The notes under the pieces are model-generated. The model did no database searches, was not told the DNA's origin, and was given only the letters and a program-made list of their open reading frames with translations. From a bacterium MS4 (GTDB taxonomy: Bacteria > Bacillota > Clostridia > Oscillospirales > Acutalibacteraceae), in the NCBI GenBank assembly GCA_000752215.1, contig CCFG01000017.1:62001-126000 (forward strand): a stretch of DNA of 64,000 bases, read 5' to 3'. Positions 7,889-16,471 of the stretch are shown here, piece after piece (the stretch's first letter is position 1; each line of letters starts with the position of its first letter). Both the position numbers and the translations under genes were made by a program.

Positions 7889-7917
7889 TTGACATAAGAC
7901 ATCATACAATATATAAT
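7889..7917 (+). promoter_or_regulatory. Promoter of ilvD with GntR-type operator
   Basis: TTGACA (7889-7894), 17 bases, TATAAT (7912-7917). The motif AGACATCA (7897-7904) lies inside the spacer, matching the motif at the regulator's own promoter; a repressor there would block polymerase. Confidence 0.8.
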
Positions 7918-7994
7918 AAATTATACAACTACAGCAGCCGGAAACACCCTGCTTCGGCTCGCTGCCGTCAATCAAAGAGTGAGGTGCTTGTAAA

Positions 7995-9650
7995 ATGAAC
8001 AGTGATGCAGTAACCAAAAGCGTACCGCAGCGCGCGCTGTTTCACGCGCTGGGTTTTACCAATGAAGAATTGGAGCGTCCGATCATCGGAATCGTCAGCT
8101 CGCAGAATGAGATCGTTCCGGGGCATATGAATCTGGACAAAATCGTGGAAGCCGTCAAAACGGGCGTTTCGATAGCGGGGGGAACCCCGATCGTGTTCCC
8201 GGCCATTGCGGTTTGCGACGGTCTTGCCATGGGGCACCGCGGAATGAAGTATTCACTGATTACAAGGGAGCTGATTGCCGACTCGACCGAGGCAATGGCT
8301 CTTGCCCACGCCTTTGACGCGCTGGTGATGGTGCCGAACTGCGACAAAAACGTGCCCGGCCTGCTGATGGCGGCGGCGCGCCTCAACATACCCACCATCT
8401 TTGTCAGCGGCGGACCGATGCTCGCCGGACTGGTGGACGGGCAGAAAACCAGCTTTTCCAGCGTTTCGGAGGCTTCCGGAGCGTACCGCGCCGGTAAGAT
8501 CACAAAAGAAAAGCTGCTGGAATTTGAAAACAAGGTCTGCCCCACCTGCGGCTCCTGCTCCGGCATGTACACGGCAAACAGCATGAACTGCCTGACGGAG
8601 GCCCTTGGAATGGGGTTAAGGGGCAACGGAACCGTTCCCGCCGTTTACTCGCAGCGCCTTCAGCTTGCCAAACACGCGGGCATGCAGATTATGGAGCTGC
8701 TGAAAAAGAACATCCGCCCCAGGGACATCATGACGGAGGATGCGTTCAAAAACGCGCTCACCATCGATATGGCGCTGGGCTGCAGCACCAACAGCATGCT
8801 GCACCTGCCGGCCATCGCGCACGAATGCGGCATCTCCATCGATCTGAACATTGCGAACGAAATCAGCGACAAAACGCCGAACCTCTGCCATCTTGCCCCG
8901 GCGGGACATACATACATGGAGGACCTGAACGTCGCGGGCGGCGTGTACGCCGTGATGAATGAAATCAGCAAGCTCGGTCTGCTCAAAACCGACCTGATGA
9001 CCTGTACGGGCAAAACGGTTGGGGAAAACATTGCGGACTGCCCCGTTCTGGACTACGACGTGATTCGCCCCGTGGAAAATCCGTACAGCAAAACCGGCGG
9101 CATCGCCGTGCTGAAAGGCAATCTGGCCCCCGACGCCTGCGTGGTCAAGCGCTCCGCGGTCGCTCCCGAAATGCTGAAGCACGAAGGCCCCGCCAGGGTA
9201 TTTGACTGTGAAGAGGACGCAATCGAGGCGATCACCTCTGGGAAAATCGTGGCGGGCGACGTCGTTGTCATCCGGTACGAAGGCCCCAAGGGCGGCCCGG
9301 GCATGAGGGAAATGCTGAACCCGACCTCCGCCATTATGGGAAGCGGTCTGGGAGGAAGCGTCGCCCTGATTACGGACGGCCGTTTCAGCGGCGCGACCAG
9401 AGGCGCGGCGATCGGACACGTTTCGCCGGAAGCCGCTGTGGGCGGAAATATCGCGCTGGTTGAGGAAGGCGATATCATCAAAATCGACATTATGGCGAAT
9501 ACCATCGATTTTGCCGTCAGCGACGAAGAACTGAAAAAGCGCAGGAAAAACTGGAAGCCGAGGACCCCTCGCATTACGGAGGGCTGCCTTTCCAGATACG
9601 CCGCTTTGGTCACCTCTGCAAACAGGGGTGCCGTTCTGGAACTGAAATAA
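7995..9650 (+). CDS. ilvD: Dihydroxy-acid dehydratase
   Basis: 551 residues, full length for IlvD. It contains [22 protein letters not shown] and [15 protein letters not shown] (Fe-S cysteines), and the C-terminal [13 protein letters not shown]. IlvD removes water from 2,3-dihydroxy acids to give the 2-keto acid precursors of valine, leucine and isoleucine, and is oxygen-sensitive. The related Edd and sugar-acid dehydratases share the fold. Two facts leave a sugar-acid role open: no other ilv or leu gene is adjacent, and the gene shares an operator motif with a GntR regulator. Length and N-terminus favour IlvD. Confidence 0.85.
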   Translation: MNSDAVTKSVPQRALFHALGFTNEELERPIIGIVSSQNEIVPGHMNLDKIVEAVKTGVSIAGGTPIVFPAIAVCDGLAMGHRGMKYSLITRELIADSTEAMALAHAFDALVMVPNCDKNVPGLLMAAARLNIPTIFVSGGPMLAGLVDGQKTSFSSVSEASGAYRAGKITKEKLLEFENKVCPTCGSCSGMYTANSMNCLTEALGMGLRGNGTVPAVYSQRLQLAKHAGMQIMELLKKNIRPRDIMTEDAFKNALTIDMALGCSTNSMLHLPAIAHECGISIDLNIANEISDKTPNLCHLAPAGHTYMEDLNVAGGVYAVMNEISKLGLLKTDLMTCTGKTVGENIADCPVLDYDVIRPVENPYSKTGGIAVLKGNLAPDACVVKRSAVAPEMLKHEGPARVFDCEEDAIEAITSGKIVAGDVVVIRYEGPKGGPGMREMLNPTSAIMGSGLGGSVALITDGRFSGATRGAAIGHVSPEAAVGGNIALVEEGDIIKIDIMANTIDFAVSDEELKKRRKNWKPRTPRITEGCLSRYAALVTSANRGAVLELK

Positions 9651-9665
9651 GGAACCATGCGAACT

Positions 9666-9709
9666 GCGGCCGTCAACGGATTTAATCCGTTGACGGCCGC
9701 TTTTTGTTT
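9666..9709 (+). terminator. Intrinsic terminator of ilvD
   Basis: Perfect 16-17-bp hairpin GCGGCCGTCAACGGATT / AATCCGTTGACGGCCGC followed by T5GT3. Confidence 0.95.
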
Positions 9710-9779
9710 CGGGACGGAATCCCCCTGCTATCAGAATATGCGTGCAGGGGTTCCTCCGTTCCTGTATTTTCAGACTTTT

Positions 9780-10508
9780 TTAAACAAGGTCCAGCGTATT
9801 GATATTCAGGCGATAGGTCACGTCCTTGCGCTCCACGATCACCGTAAATTTTTCTTTCAGCTGATCGTCGTTTTCGATATGGGAAAGCAGTTCGCGCGTG
9901 GGATTGACTGCGACCGGATTCCCGACGAGCTGCAGCATGGAATAATCGCCGTTGGTGTCGCCGTAGGCATAGCTTTGGGACAGATCGATATTGTGCTTCT
10001 CCGCCATTTCCAGAACCGCCTTGCGTTTGCTCTGGGAATCCCACATCGGGATGATTTCCCCGTTGTAGGTACCGTTCTTTCCGACCTGATAAATGGTTCC
10101 CCGGTAATCGTCCATGCCGTACATCCGGGAAACCTCGCTGACCAGCTCGATCGGCGAACCGGAAATAGCGATGACGATATGGCCCTGCTTCTTATGCCAC
10201 CGGATTCGCTCCCGCGAATAAGTATATACGCGCTCTCCCTTTTGCTCGATCACCTTTTTCGCGATATAGGCAATGTGAAAAGCGCTGGTATTTTTGACGG
10301 TCTCCGTGTAGATATCCACCATTTTCTGCAGGTAAATATCGTAATCGCCCACGCGTTTGTCCCATCTGGTAAAAGCGGGCTCGACTTCGTTGTCCCATTT
10401 GCTGTTGTCGATCAGTTCGTATTTAATCATCTTCTTGAACATTTCGCTGATGAGACCTTCCCGGGAGATGGTCCCGTCAATATCAAAAAAAGCCGCGATT
10501 CTTTTCAT
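9780..10508 (-). CDS. HAD-IB family phosphatase
   Basis: 242 residues from ATG 10508 (AAAGGAGG upstream). Motif I is FFDIDGT (nucleophile D9, acid D11), motif II IAISGSP, and motif III/IV K..GDTNGDYSML. It resembles the SerB/CicA subfamily (phosphoserine phosphatase-like, HAD-IB) with a helical cap. It hydrolyses a phosphomonoester of unknown identity; a phospholipid or phosphoserine substrate is possible. It is the last gene of a leftward group with a GNAT and MsrAB. Confidence 0.85.
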   Translation of the reverse strand: MKRIAAFFDIDGTISREGLISEMFKKMIKYELIDNSKWDNEVEPAFTRWDKRVGDYDIYLQKMVDIYTETVKNTSAFHIAYIAKKVIEQKGERVYTYSRERIRWHKKQGHIVIAISGSPIELVSEVSRMYGMDDYRGTIYQVGKNGTYNGEIIPMWDSQSKRKAVLEMAEKHNIDLSQSYAYGDTNGDYSMLQLVGNPVAVNPTRELLSHIENDDQLKEKFTVIVERKDVTYRLNINTLDLV

Positions 10509-10552
10509 GATGAATCCTCCTTTCCGAATTCGTGCCAAAAAACCGCAAAAAT

Positions 10553-11062
10553 TCAGTCGTCCCTGATTCTCGCCATTATGTACTCGTCGGCGTACTTCCC
10601 CTGGCGGATCGCCGCCTTCCGTTTGACGCCCTCCCGCACAAAGCCCATCTTTTCATAAAGCCGGATGGCCTTCTCATTGTCCGTGTAGACCGTAAGCTCG
10701 ACCCGGACCAGCATCAGCCAGTTGTCCGCCATGTCGAGTAAGGCTTCCATCAGCTTCTGACCCACGCCCATTCCCTGATACGCCTTGTGCACCATGATGC
10801 CGATTCCCGCCGAGTGGCGCATGCGCGGGCTTGCGTAAACGCTCAGGCCCGCGCAGCCGATGGCTTTTTCCATGCCGTTCTCATCCGTTATGACCGCGAC
10901 GAACTGATGGGTATTTTCGTTTATATTGGAAATAAACCGTTCACTGTGAGAAACAGTTTCGGACGGAATACCCAGAATGTTTTCCATCACTCCGCTCATG
11001 CGCCGGATTTCATTGATATCCGGCGCGTCCTTCAAACAAATCGGGCGAATGGTAAATTCCAT
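10553..11062 (-). CDS. GNAT acetyltransferase
   Basis: 169 residues with a complete GNAT core: IRPICLKDAPDINEI at the start, acetyl-CoA-binding VHKAYQGMGVGQKLM (motif A, Q-x-x-G-x-G/A) and YEKMGFVREGVKR. The closest recognisable type is the YhhY/RimJ-like group that acetylates small amines or amino acids. Start ATG 11062 after GAGGAGGG. It lies between msrAB and the HAD gene with gaps of about 50 bases, so likely cotranscribed. Confidence 0.85.
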   Translation of the reverse strand: MEFTIRPICLKDAPDINEIRRMSGVMENILGIPSETVSHSERFISNINENTHQFVAVITDENGMEKAIGCAGLSVYASPRMRHSAGIGIMVHKAYQGMGVGQKLMEALLDMADNWLMLVRVELTVYTDNEKAIRLYEKMGFVREGVKRKAAIRQGKYADEYIMARIRDD

Positions 11063-11113
11063 ACCGATCCCTCCTCTTTTCCGTTTTCAGCTTTATATGC
11101 GGCTGAAAAGACA

Positions 11114-12130
11114 TTATTCTTCTATCAGTTTTATAAACTGCCCGTATCCCTGTTCTTCCATTTCCTGAAGCGGGATAAAGCGGAGGGACGCACTGTTGAT
11201 ACAGTAGCGAAGGCCGCCCTGCTCCTTCGGGCCGTCGGGGAAAACATGGCCAAGGTGGGAATCCCCGTGACGGCTGCGCACCTCGGTACGCACCATGGAA
11301 TGGCCGGTATCCCGATGCTCCGTCAGGGAATCAGCGCGGATGGGTTTCGTAAAGCTGGGCCAGCCGCAGCCCGATTCAAACTGGTCGCTGGAAACGAAAA
11401 GGGGCTCTCCGGTCACGACGTCCACATAAATTCCCTTTCTGCGGTTGTCCCAGTATTCGTTGTCAAACGGCGGTTCGGTGGCGTTCTGCTGCGTGACGCG
11501 ATACTGCATTTCCGTAAGGGAAGCCTTCAGCTTTTCCGGGGCAGGCTTTGGGTAAGCCGTCTTCCCGGCGGGCGGGGTCTGCTCCCGGAGGGAGGAAAAG
11601 TCCACATGGCAGTAGCCGCCGGGATTCTTTTCCAGATAATCCTGATGGTACTCCTCCGCCGGATAGTAATTTTCCAGCCGGCCGACTTCAACCGCGATCG
11701 GCGCATCGTATTTTTTCTGTTCCTTCACGATATATTCCCGAATCACCGGAAAATCCGCCTCATCCCGATAATAGATTCCCGTGCGGTACTGGGTTCCGAT
11801 ATCGTTTCCCTGACGGTTGACACTGGCAGGGTCGATGATTTTAAAATAGAAATCCAGCAGCGTCGGCAGACCGGTCTTCTCCGGATCATAGAAAATATGA
11901 ACCGTTTCCGCGTGCCCGGTAACCTTCAGGTCATGGTAGGAAGGATTCGCCGTCCTGCCGTTCGCGTAGCCGACATCCGTTTTCGCCACGCCGTATATAC
12001 GGGCAAAATAGGCCTGTACCCCCCAGAAGCATCCGCCCGCAAGCCAGATTTCCTTTAATTTTCTGTTGCTGTAATCCGTTCCGGCATTCGGGTTGGCCGG
12101 AAGGCCGGACTTCACGCCATATTTCTGCAT
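11114..12130 (-). CDS. msrAB: Bifunctional methionine sulfoxide reductase MsrA-MsrB
   Basis: 338-residue fusion. The MsrA half carries the catalytic GGCFWG (C34) and [14 protein letters not shown]; it reduces Met-S-sulfoxide. The MsrB half (about 195-338) has SGCGWPSF, the [10 protein letters not shown] signature and the catalytic [11 protein letters not shown]; it reduces Met-R-sulfoxide. No signal peptide, hence cytosolic. The fused form is common in Firmicutes. It is preceded by its own promoter and heads the leftward group. It adds to the oxidative-damage functions of the window. Confidence 0.96.
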   Translation of the reverse strand: MQKYGVKSGLPANPNAGTDYSNRKLKEIWLAGGCFWGVQAYFARIYGVAKTDVGYANGRTANPSYHDLKVTGHAETVHIFYDPEKTGLPTLLDFYFKIIDPASVNRQGNDIGTQYRTGIYYRDEADFPVIREYIVKEQKKYDAPIAVEVGRLENYYPAEEYHQDYLEKNPGGYCHVDFSSLREQTPPAGKTAYPKPAPEKLKASLTEMQYRVTQQNATEPPFDNEYWDNRRKGIYVDVVTGEPLFVSSDQFESGCGWPSFTKPIRADSLTEHRDTGHSMVRTEVRSRHGDSHLGHVFPDGPKEQGGLRYCINSASLRFIPLQEMEEQGYGQFIKLIEE

Positions 12131-12168
12131 AGGAACCTTCCTTTCGCTGTTAGGATTAAATTTCTTCT

Positions 12169-12197
12169 ATTATAGTTAGTATCAGCCGATTTGGCAA
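12169..12197 (-). promoter_or_regulatory. Promoter of msrAB-GNAT-HAD
   Basis: Minus strand TTGCCA (12192-12197), 17 bases, TATAAT (12169-12174), about 40 bases before the msrAB start. Confidence 0.7.
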
Positions 12198-12224
12198 GGA
12201 TTTTATCTTTTTCCCGACGGGAAT

Positions 12225-13001
12225 TCAACTGACGAGCCGGAAGATCACCGCGTTGACCAGCACGCCGATGAATCCCCAGAAGGTGCCCAGAATGGCGCCC
12301 GCCAGCACGTCACGCGGGTAATGCATGCCCATATACATGCGCGTGGCGCCGACCAGCGAGGCGAGCACGTAAAGCACAAGCGCCGCCGCAAAGTTGCCCT
12401 GAAAATACTGTAGAAGCATCGTCGCCATGTAAAACGCCTGACTGGTATGGCCGCTGGGAAAGGACTTTCCCCGCGCCCGGATACCCACCACGCGGACATC
12501 CTCAAGATAAATAAACGGTCTGGGCCGCCGGATGACGCCCTTCATCAATTCCACAACCAGCCACAGGGTCAGCGTACCCAGAACGAATTCATACGCAAGG
12601 TGGGCATTGACGGCAAAATAGAGGACAAGCGCTATGATCAGCGTAACAATGCCGTTCCCCAGCTCGGTAAGAAGGAGCATTGTCCGGTCCAGCCAGCGCG
12701 GACGGGTGCCGTGCCGATTGAAAAGAGAAAACACATAGGCGTCTATGCTCTGCCCTGTTGACCACACCAGAGAAAGCAGCAGCAGGCAGAACACAAAGAG
12801 CATGCAGATCAGCGGAGTGTTCCCCTTGATGCTGATCCACACGTTTTTCCAGAAGGTATGGGGGACAAAGATGACATAGAGGGACAGCGCGACAACAAGA
12901 ACGGGCACCCAAAAGACCGGCCGGAGATGGCGGATCCTGCCGATCAGCCGTTCACACCGCTGCACCCATTGATTCTTTTTTAATTGATCGATCAGCTTCA
13001 T
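12225..13001 (-). CDS. PAP2-family membrane phosphatase
   Basis: 258 residues. After a basic N-terminus come about six membrane helices. The PAP2 signature is complete: KGVIRRPRP, FPSGHTSQ and RMYMGMHYPRDV (catalytic histidines in the last two). Such enzymes dephosphorylate phosphatidic acid, phosphatidylglycerolphosphate or undecaprenyl pyrophosphate at the outer membrane face. Its start overlaps the stop of the lipid kinase gene by 4 bases (ATGA), so the two are translationally coupled; a kinase and a phosphatase acting on lipid phosphates are consistent with diacylglycerol or undecaprenol recycling. Confidence 0.92.
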   Translation of the reverse strand: MKLIDQLKKNQWVQRCERLIGRIRHLRPVFWVPVLVVALSLYVIFVPHTFWKNVWISIKGNTPLICMLFVFCLLLLSLVWSTGQSIDAYVFSLFNRHGTRPRWLDRTMLLLTELGNGIVTLIIALVLYFAVNAHLAYEFVLGTLTLWLVVELMKGVIRRPRPFIYLEDVRVVGIRARGKSFPSGHTSQAFYMATMLLQYFQGNFAAALVLYVLASLVGATRMYMGMHYPRDVLAGAILGTFWGFIGVLVNAVIFRLVS

Positions 13002-13960
13002 TTCCCGTCCCCAATTGATTTTTTTGTTCTTTTCGGCTCCGGTGCTTTCATCATCACCGCCAGTGTACGGCGCTGCAACTCAATATGGACCGGCCCTTCC
13101 CCCAGCGTAATGCCGTCCGCCATCAGCTGCATGGAAGGGGTGGCTTCCATGTCCACCGTACGGGCATGGAAATGCTCAACGCCGGAATCCTCCGGTTCAC
13201 CGAGTTTTGCCCCCTTGAACGCGCGGCCCAGCAGCTTCAGCTTGGATAAATTGGAAAAAATCAGGATGTCCAGCAGTCCATCTCGGAAAGCCGCCGTCCC
13301 TCCCACCTGGTAATGCCGTCCGACGTACGGCATATTGGTAACGAGGACCAGATGACCCATCCTGACGATCTCCCGCTTTCCATCCAGCAGAATTTTGATC
13401 TTAGAGGGCGTCAGCGACACAAGGGTGGAGAGGAAATCGCCCACCCGTTCCAGATGCCCGTGCTGGATATCGTCTCCCGCCGAAAAAATCGAAGACAGCA
13501 GGCCCGCCGAGCAGATTTCCAGAAAAGAGGTACGTCCCGCTGCGCAGTCAAGAAGCCCCATATCGATCTTGGTGCGTTCCCCGGTGCGCAGAAGGGCGAT
13601 GGCGGACGGAATATCCTGCGGGATGCTCAGGCTGAGCGCCACATTATTCTGGGTGCCCGTGGGGATAATGCCCAGCGTCGCGGGCAGACCCTTCATTTCT
13701 TTGGCAACGGCGGAAACGGTGCCGTCGCCGCCGCAGACGACAAACATGTTGACGCCCTGCGCCATCGTGTCTTTTACCATCTGCGAAAAATCGCTGTCCG
13801 GTTCCGTCAAATACACCTCCGGCACATACTTCCACTGCTGCAGCATGCTGATGACATCCATCAGCTGAATCGGGGAAGCGTTTGAAGAACCGGAGGCCGG
13901 GTTGAAAATAAGCTTGACGCGCCTGCGCCGTTTATCCGTAAAATACGTTTCTTTTTCCAT
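12998..13960 (-). CDS. Diacylglycerol/lipid kinase (DagK/YegS type)
   Basis: 320 residues from ATG 13960; upstream in-frame sequence lacks a convincing start and overlaps the ComFB gene. Motifs: KLIFNPASGS, the nucleotide loop CGGDGT (77-81), GIIPTGTQNNVALSL, and the C-terminal AADG-like LMADGITLG. It phosphorylates diacylglycerol or a related lipid (possibly sphingoid or undecaprenol) with ATP at the membrane. It is coupled to the PAP2 gene downstream and follows ComFB by 26 bases in a four-gene operon. Confidence 0.92.
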   Translation of the reverse strand: MEKETYFTDKRRRRVKLIFNPASGSSNASPIQLMDVISMLQQWKYVPEVYLTEPDSDFSQMVKDTMAQGVNMFVVCGGDGTVSAVAKEMKGLPATLGIIPTGTQNNVALSLSIPQDIPSAIALLRTGERTKIDMGLLDCAAGRTSFLEICSAGLLSSIFSAGDDIQHGHLERVGDFLSTLVSLTPSKIKILLDGKREIVRMGHLVLVTNMPYVGRHYQVGGTAAFRDGLLDILIFSNLSKLKLLGRAFKGAKLGEPEDSGVEHFHARTVDMEATPSMQLMADGITLGEGPVHIELQRRTLAVMMKAPEPKRTKKSIGDGK

Positions 13961-13986
13961 CTTGTCCCGTAAAGCCCTTTCTTTCC

Positions 13987-14451
13987 TTAATGCCTGGGAT
14001 GCGCACGGACCGCCAGAATCGCCTGGATGACCGCCGTGACCACCTGTGCGTTGGTCTGGGGATCGATATCCGGCGTGGGCTGGCCCTCCTGCAAAACCAT
14101 ATATTTCGGGGGAAGCTTGTTCAGCGCCATCGCGACAATGTCCTTTTTGCACCGGTCGCATTTGCAGCACTGAAAACGCGCAAGCGCCGATTCCAGCTTT
14201 TCCAGCACGATGTTTTCCATCGTATTGACAAGGATGGTCGGCTGGGTATCCATAAACGCGACGCCCACTTCGCGGCGCATAATGGTTTTGTGCTGGTTCA
14301 GCGGTTCCTCCAGCGCGGCGCGCGTGTTCTGCTCGTCGCTGAGCCCGCTCGGGCTTTCCGCGTCCTGCGAAGCCTTTGCCGTTCTGGAACCGGAGGGCAT
14401 CAGCATTTTATACATTAGGTCTTTATCGATATCTTTCTTCGTCCTTGCCAT
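13987..14451 (-). CDS. ComFB-family protein
   Basis: 154 residues. The C-terminal half matches the late-competence ComFB family: NTMENIVLEKLESAL, cysteine cluster C95, C96, C98, C101 (QCCKCDRCKKD), VAMALNKLPPKY. The N-terminal 60 residues are polar and unstructured. In Bacillus comFB lies between comFA and comFC; elsewhere ComFB-like proteins have been described as cyclic-dinucleotide binders. Here there is no comF operon; the partners are a ParA-like ATPase (7 bases upstream) and lipid enzymes. The cysteines suggest a zinc site. Function in this setting is unknown. Confidence 0.85.
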   Translation of the reverse strand: MARTKKDIDKDLMYKMLMPSGSRTAKASQDAESPSGLSDEQNTRAALEEPLNQHKTIMRREVGVAFMDTQPTILVNTMENIVLEKLESALARFQCCKCDRCKKDIVAMALNKLPPKYMVLQEGQPTPDIDPQTNAQVVTAVIQAILAVRAHPRH

Positions 14452-14457
14452 CAGTCA

Positions 14458-15219
14458 TTATTCCTCCTTCTCCAGCAGCTCATCCGTAAATTTAAGGTAA
14501 TCTTTCGCAATATTGTTTCTCGGCGAGTAGTCCAGAATGTTCTGCTGGATGGACTGAGCCTCGCTGATGACGACGCTGCCGCGTATGTAGGAATCAAACA
14601 GCGGAATGTTCAAATCCTGTGCGATCAGTTCCGCCGTACCCCGGATTTCCCTGCTCAGGAGGGTACGGGGGTTGAATTTTGTCAGAAGGATTCCCGAGAC
14701 GGTCAGAGAGGGATTGCAGTATTTTTTGACACGCTCAACGGCCTCATACAGCTTTGTAATTCCCTGCAGGCTGAAAATATCCGAAAGCATCGGAATCACG
14801 ATCGTATCCGACGCGGTAAACGCGTTGATGGTCAGGATGCCGAGCGCGGGCGGCGTGTCCAGAAGGATATAGTCGTAGAGGCCGAGAATCGGCTTCAGCG
14901 CCTCTTTCAGCAGAAACTCGCGTCCGGTATTGGTAAATTCAAGCTCGATCCCGCTGAGCAAAATGCTGGATATAATGATGTCGGCCGTATCCAATTTCTG
15001 AATGGCATACTGCGTTTTCACGCCGCCTTTCAGCACATCATAAATGGTGGCGCAGGTTTCGGTTTCAGCGCCTACGCTGAAGCCAAGGTTTCCCTGCGGG
15101 TCAAGATCGATCATCAGAACACGAAAACCCTTCCTCTTTAATCCCGCCGCCAGACTGCAGACGGTAGTCGTTTTGCCTACCCCGCCCTTCTGATTGGAAA
15201 TTGAAATAATCCTGCTCAT
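14458..15219 (-). CDS. ParA/Soj-like ATPase
   Basis: 253 residues from ATG 15219 (AAGGGG eight bases upstream; an ATG at 15225 is too close). Deviant Walker A NQKGGVGKTT with signature lysine K11 and K16, Walker A' LDPQGN, Walker B LLDTPPALG. ParA ATPases form nucleoid- or membrane-bound gradients that position chromosomes, plasmids or protein complexes. No ParB or parS is adjacent, so it may be an orphan positioning ATPase; its operon with ComFB and lipid enzymes hints at localising a membrane complex. It heads the operon under a consensus promoter. Confidence 0.92.
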   Translation of the reverse strand: MSRIISISNQKGGVGKTTTVCSLAAGLKRKGFRVLMIDLDPQGNLGFSVGAETETCATIYDVLKGGVKTQYAIQKLDTADIIISSILLSGIELEFTNTGREFLLKEALKPILGLYDYILLDTPPALGILTINAFTASDTIVIPMLSDIFSLQGITKLYEAVERVKKYCNPSLTVSGILLTKFNPRTLLSREIRGTAELIAQDLNIPLFDSYIRGSVVISEAQSIQQNILDYSPRNNIAKDYLKFTDELLEKEE

Positions 15220-15266
15220 TTTCATGTCCCCTTCGTATGAATGTCTGCAACGAAACAATTATTCTT

Positions 15267-15295
15267 ATCATATTATAATTTTACAATATTTTCAA
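15267..15295 (-). promoter_or_regulatory. Promoter of the ParA-ComFB-lipid operon
   Basis: Minus strand TTGAAA (15290-15295), 17 bases, TATGAT (15267-15272), about 45 bases before the ParA start. Confidence 0.75.
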
Positions 15296-15297
15296 TG

Positions 15298-16239
15298 CTA
15301 TAGGGCTTTTCCTTCACCCTCCCGGTTCAAAAAATCGTCGATCAGGCGATAGCACTCGCGGACCTGACGAAAAACCGGCGGAAGCGAAAAAAAACCGTGC
15401 AGCGCACCGGGGATACGGCGGACCTCCACTTCGTTGCCCGCTTCCTTCAGGCGCTGCCCGTAATCCTCCGCCTCGTCCCGGAGCGGGTCGTATTCCGCCG
15501 TAATAATCAGCGTTTTCGGCTGACGGCTGAAATCCTTGGAGGCCAGCGGCGCGAAATAGGGATTTTGCAGATCCTCGTCGCTTGCCTGATACAGCTTCAT
15601 ATAATCGCAGATACTTTTTGAGGTCAGCAGATACTTGCTCCCGTTGTCGCGCACGGAAGCATAGGGCGATTTTGTCGTATGGTCGGAGTAAGTGGAGGGG
15701 TAGATCAGGATCTGGCGCTCGGGTAGGAATTCGCCCCTGTCGCGCGCCATCAGGGAGACGGCCGCCGCAAGGTTTCCCCCGGCGCTGTCCCCGGCCACCG
15801 TAATTTTTTCGGCGGGGACCTTTAACAGCTCCGTGTGCAGAAAAATCTCCCGCACCACACGGTAGCAGTCCTCCGGTGCGGCCGGGAAATGGTATTCCGG
15901 CGCAAGCCGGTAATCGACCGACACCACGGTGCTGCCGGTCATATTGGCCATATTCGCGCAGATCCGGTTGTAGCCGTCAATGGTTCCGGCGACCCAGCCG
16001 CTCCCGTGGAAGAAAATCAGCAGGGAATCAAGCCGGTTTTCGCCGGGAGCAAATATCCGTACGGGGATATCATGGTTTTCATAGGACACGACATGATCCC
16101 ACGTCTGATAAGGGAGCTTTCCAAGATGAAGCCCTCTGATACGAATGACCGTGCGGTGAAGCCGCTCGCTTTCCTTTTCTCCGATATCCGTATAGGAAAG
16201 CGCTCTTAATGCAACACGCATCAGCCTTTTTACCGCCAT
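15298..16239 (-). CDS. Alpha/beta hydrolase, HSL-family esterase
   Basis: 313 residues from ATG 16239 after GGAGG; longer in-frame extension crosses an intergenic repeat and is rejected. Oxyanion-hole motif HGSGW (78-82), nucleophile S152 in GDSAGGN, acid in ITAEYDPLRDE, histidine in ALHGF: a complete hormone-sensitive-lipase-type catalytic triad. Cytosolic carboxylesterase acting on short acyl or acetyl esters. It ends three bases before the promoter of the ParA operon and appears monocistronic. Confidence 0.9.
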   Translation of the reverse strand: MAVKRLMRVALRALSYTDIGEKESERLHRTVIRIRGLHLGKLPYQTWDHVVSYENHDIPVRIFAPGENRLDSLLIFFHGSGWVAGTIDGYNRICANMANMTGSTVVSVDYRLAPEYHFPAAPEDCYRVVREIFLHTELLKVPAEKITVAGDSAGGNLAAAVSLMARDRGEFLPERQILIYPSTYSDHTTKSPYASVRDNGSKYLLTSKSICDYMKLYQASDEDLQNPYFAPLASKDFSRQPKTLIITAEYDPLRDEAEDYGQRLKEAGNEVEVRRIPGALHGFFSLPPVFRQVRECYRLIDDFLNREGEGKAL

Positions 16240-16284
16240 TGTCCTTCGCCTCCGATCATTCGTAATTTTCCGCCGCGATCGTAT

Positions 16285-16386
16285 TGACAGCATTTCCGGT
16301 TGTTCCTGCAACAAGGTTGCGTTCCTCCCCCGCCGAAGGCGGGGGAGGAACGCGTTTTGTCTTGCAAACTGAAATGCGATCGCTAT
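16285..16386. repeat. Palindromic MITE-like repeat, copy A
   Basis: Core hairpin of 16-bp perfect arms (GCGTTCCTCCCCCGCC at 16319-16334, loop GAA, complement to 16353). The flanks TGACAGCATTTCCGGTTG and CAAACTGAAATGCGATCGCT match the ends of the other copies at 29.7, 37.7 and 44.9 kb. Confidence 0.85.
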
Positions 16387-16428
16387 AGTATTGACAGCCC
16401 GGCTGCATTTTATCGACATCCGGAAACG

Positions 16429-16464
16429 AAAAAGCGGCATGGAATTTTCAGCATTCCATGCCGC
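16429..16464 (-). terminator. Intrinsic terminator of the GGDEF gene
   Basis: Arms GCGGCATGGAAT (16434-16445) and ATTCCATGCCGC (16453-16464); T5 follows on the minus strand. Confidence 0.9.
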
Positions 16465-16471
16465 GCGCCAG

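Noticed and set aside
13961-14170. N-terminal extension of the lipid kinase
   Set aside because: It overlaps the ComFB coding frame and has no kinase-like sequence.
16319-16353. Repeat hairpins as simple intrinsic terminators
   Set aside because: They are far longer than needed, lack a consistent T-run, share conserved outer ends, and recur at unrelated loci.
16240-16440. 67-residue upstream extension of the esterase
   Set aside because: Runs through repeat copy A hairpin; the ATG at 16239 has GGAGG upstream.
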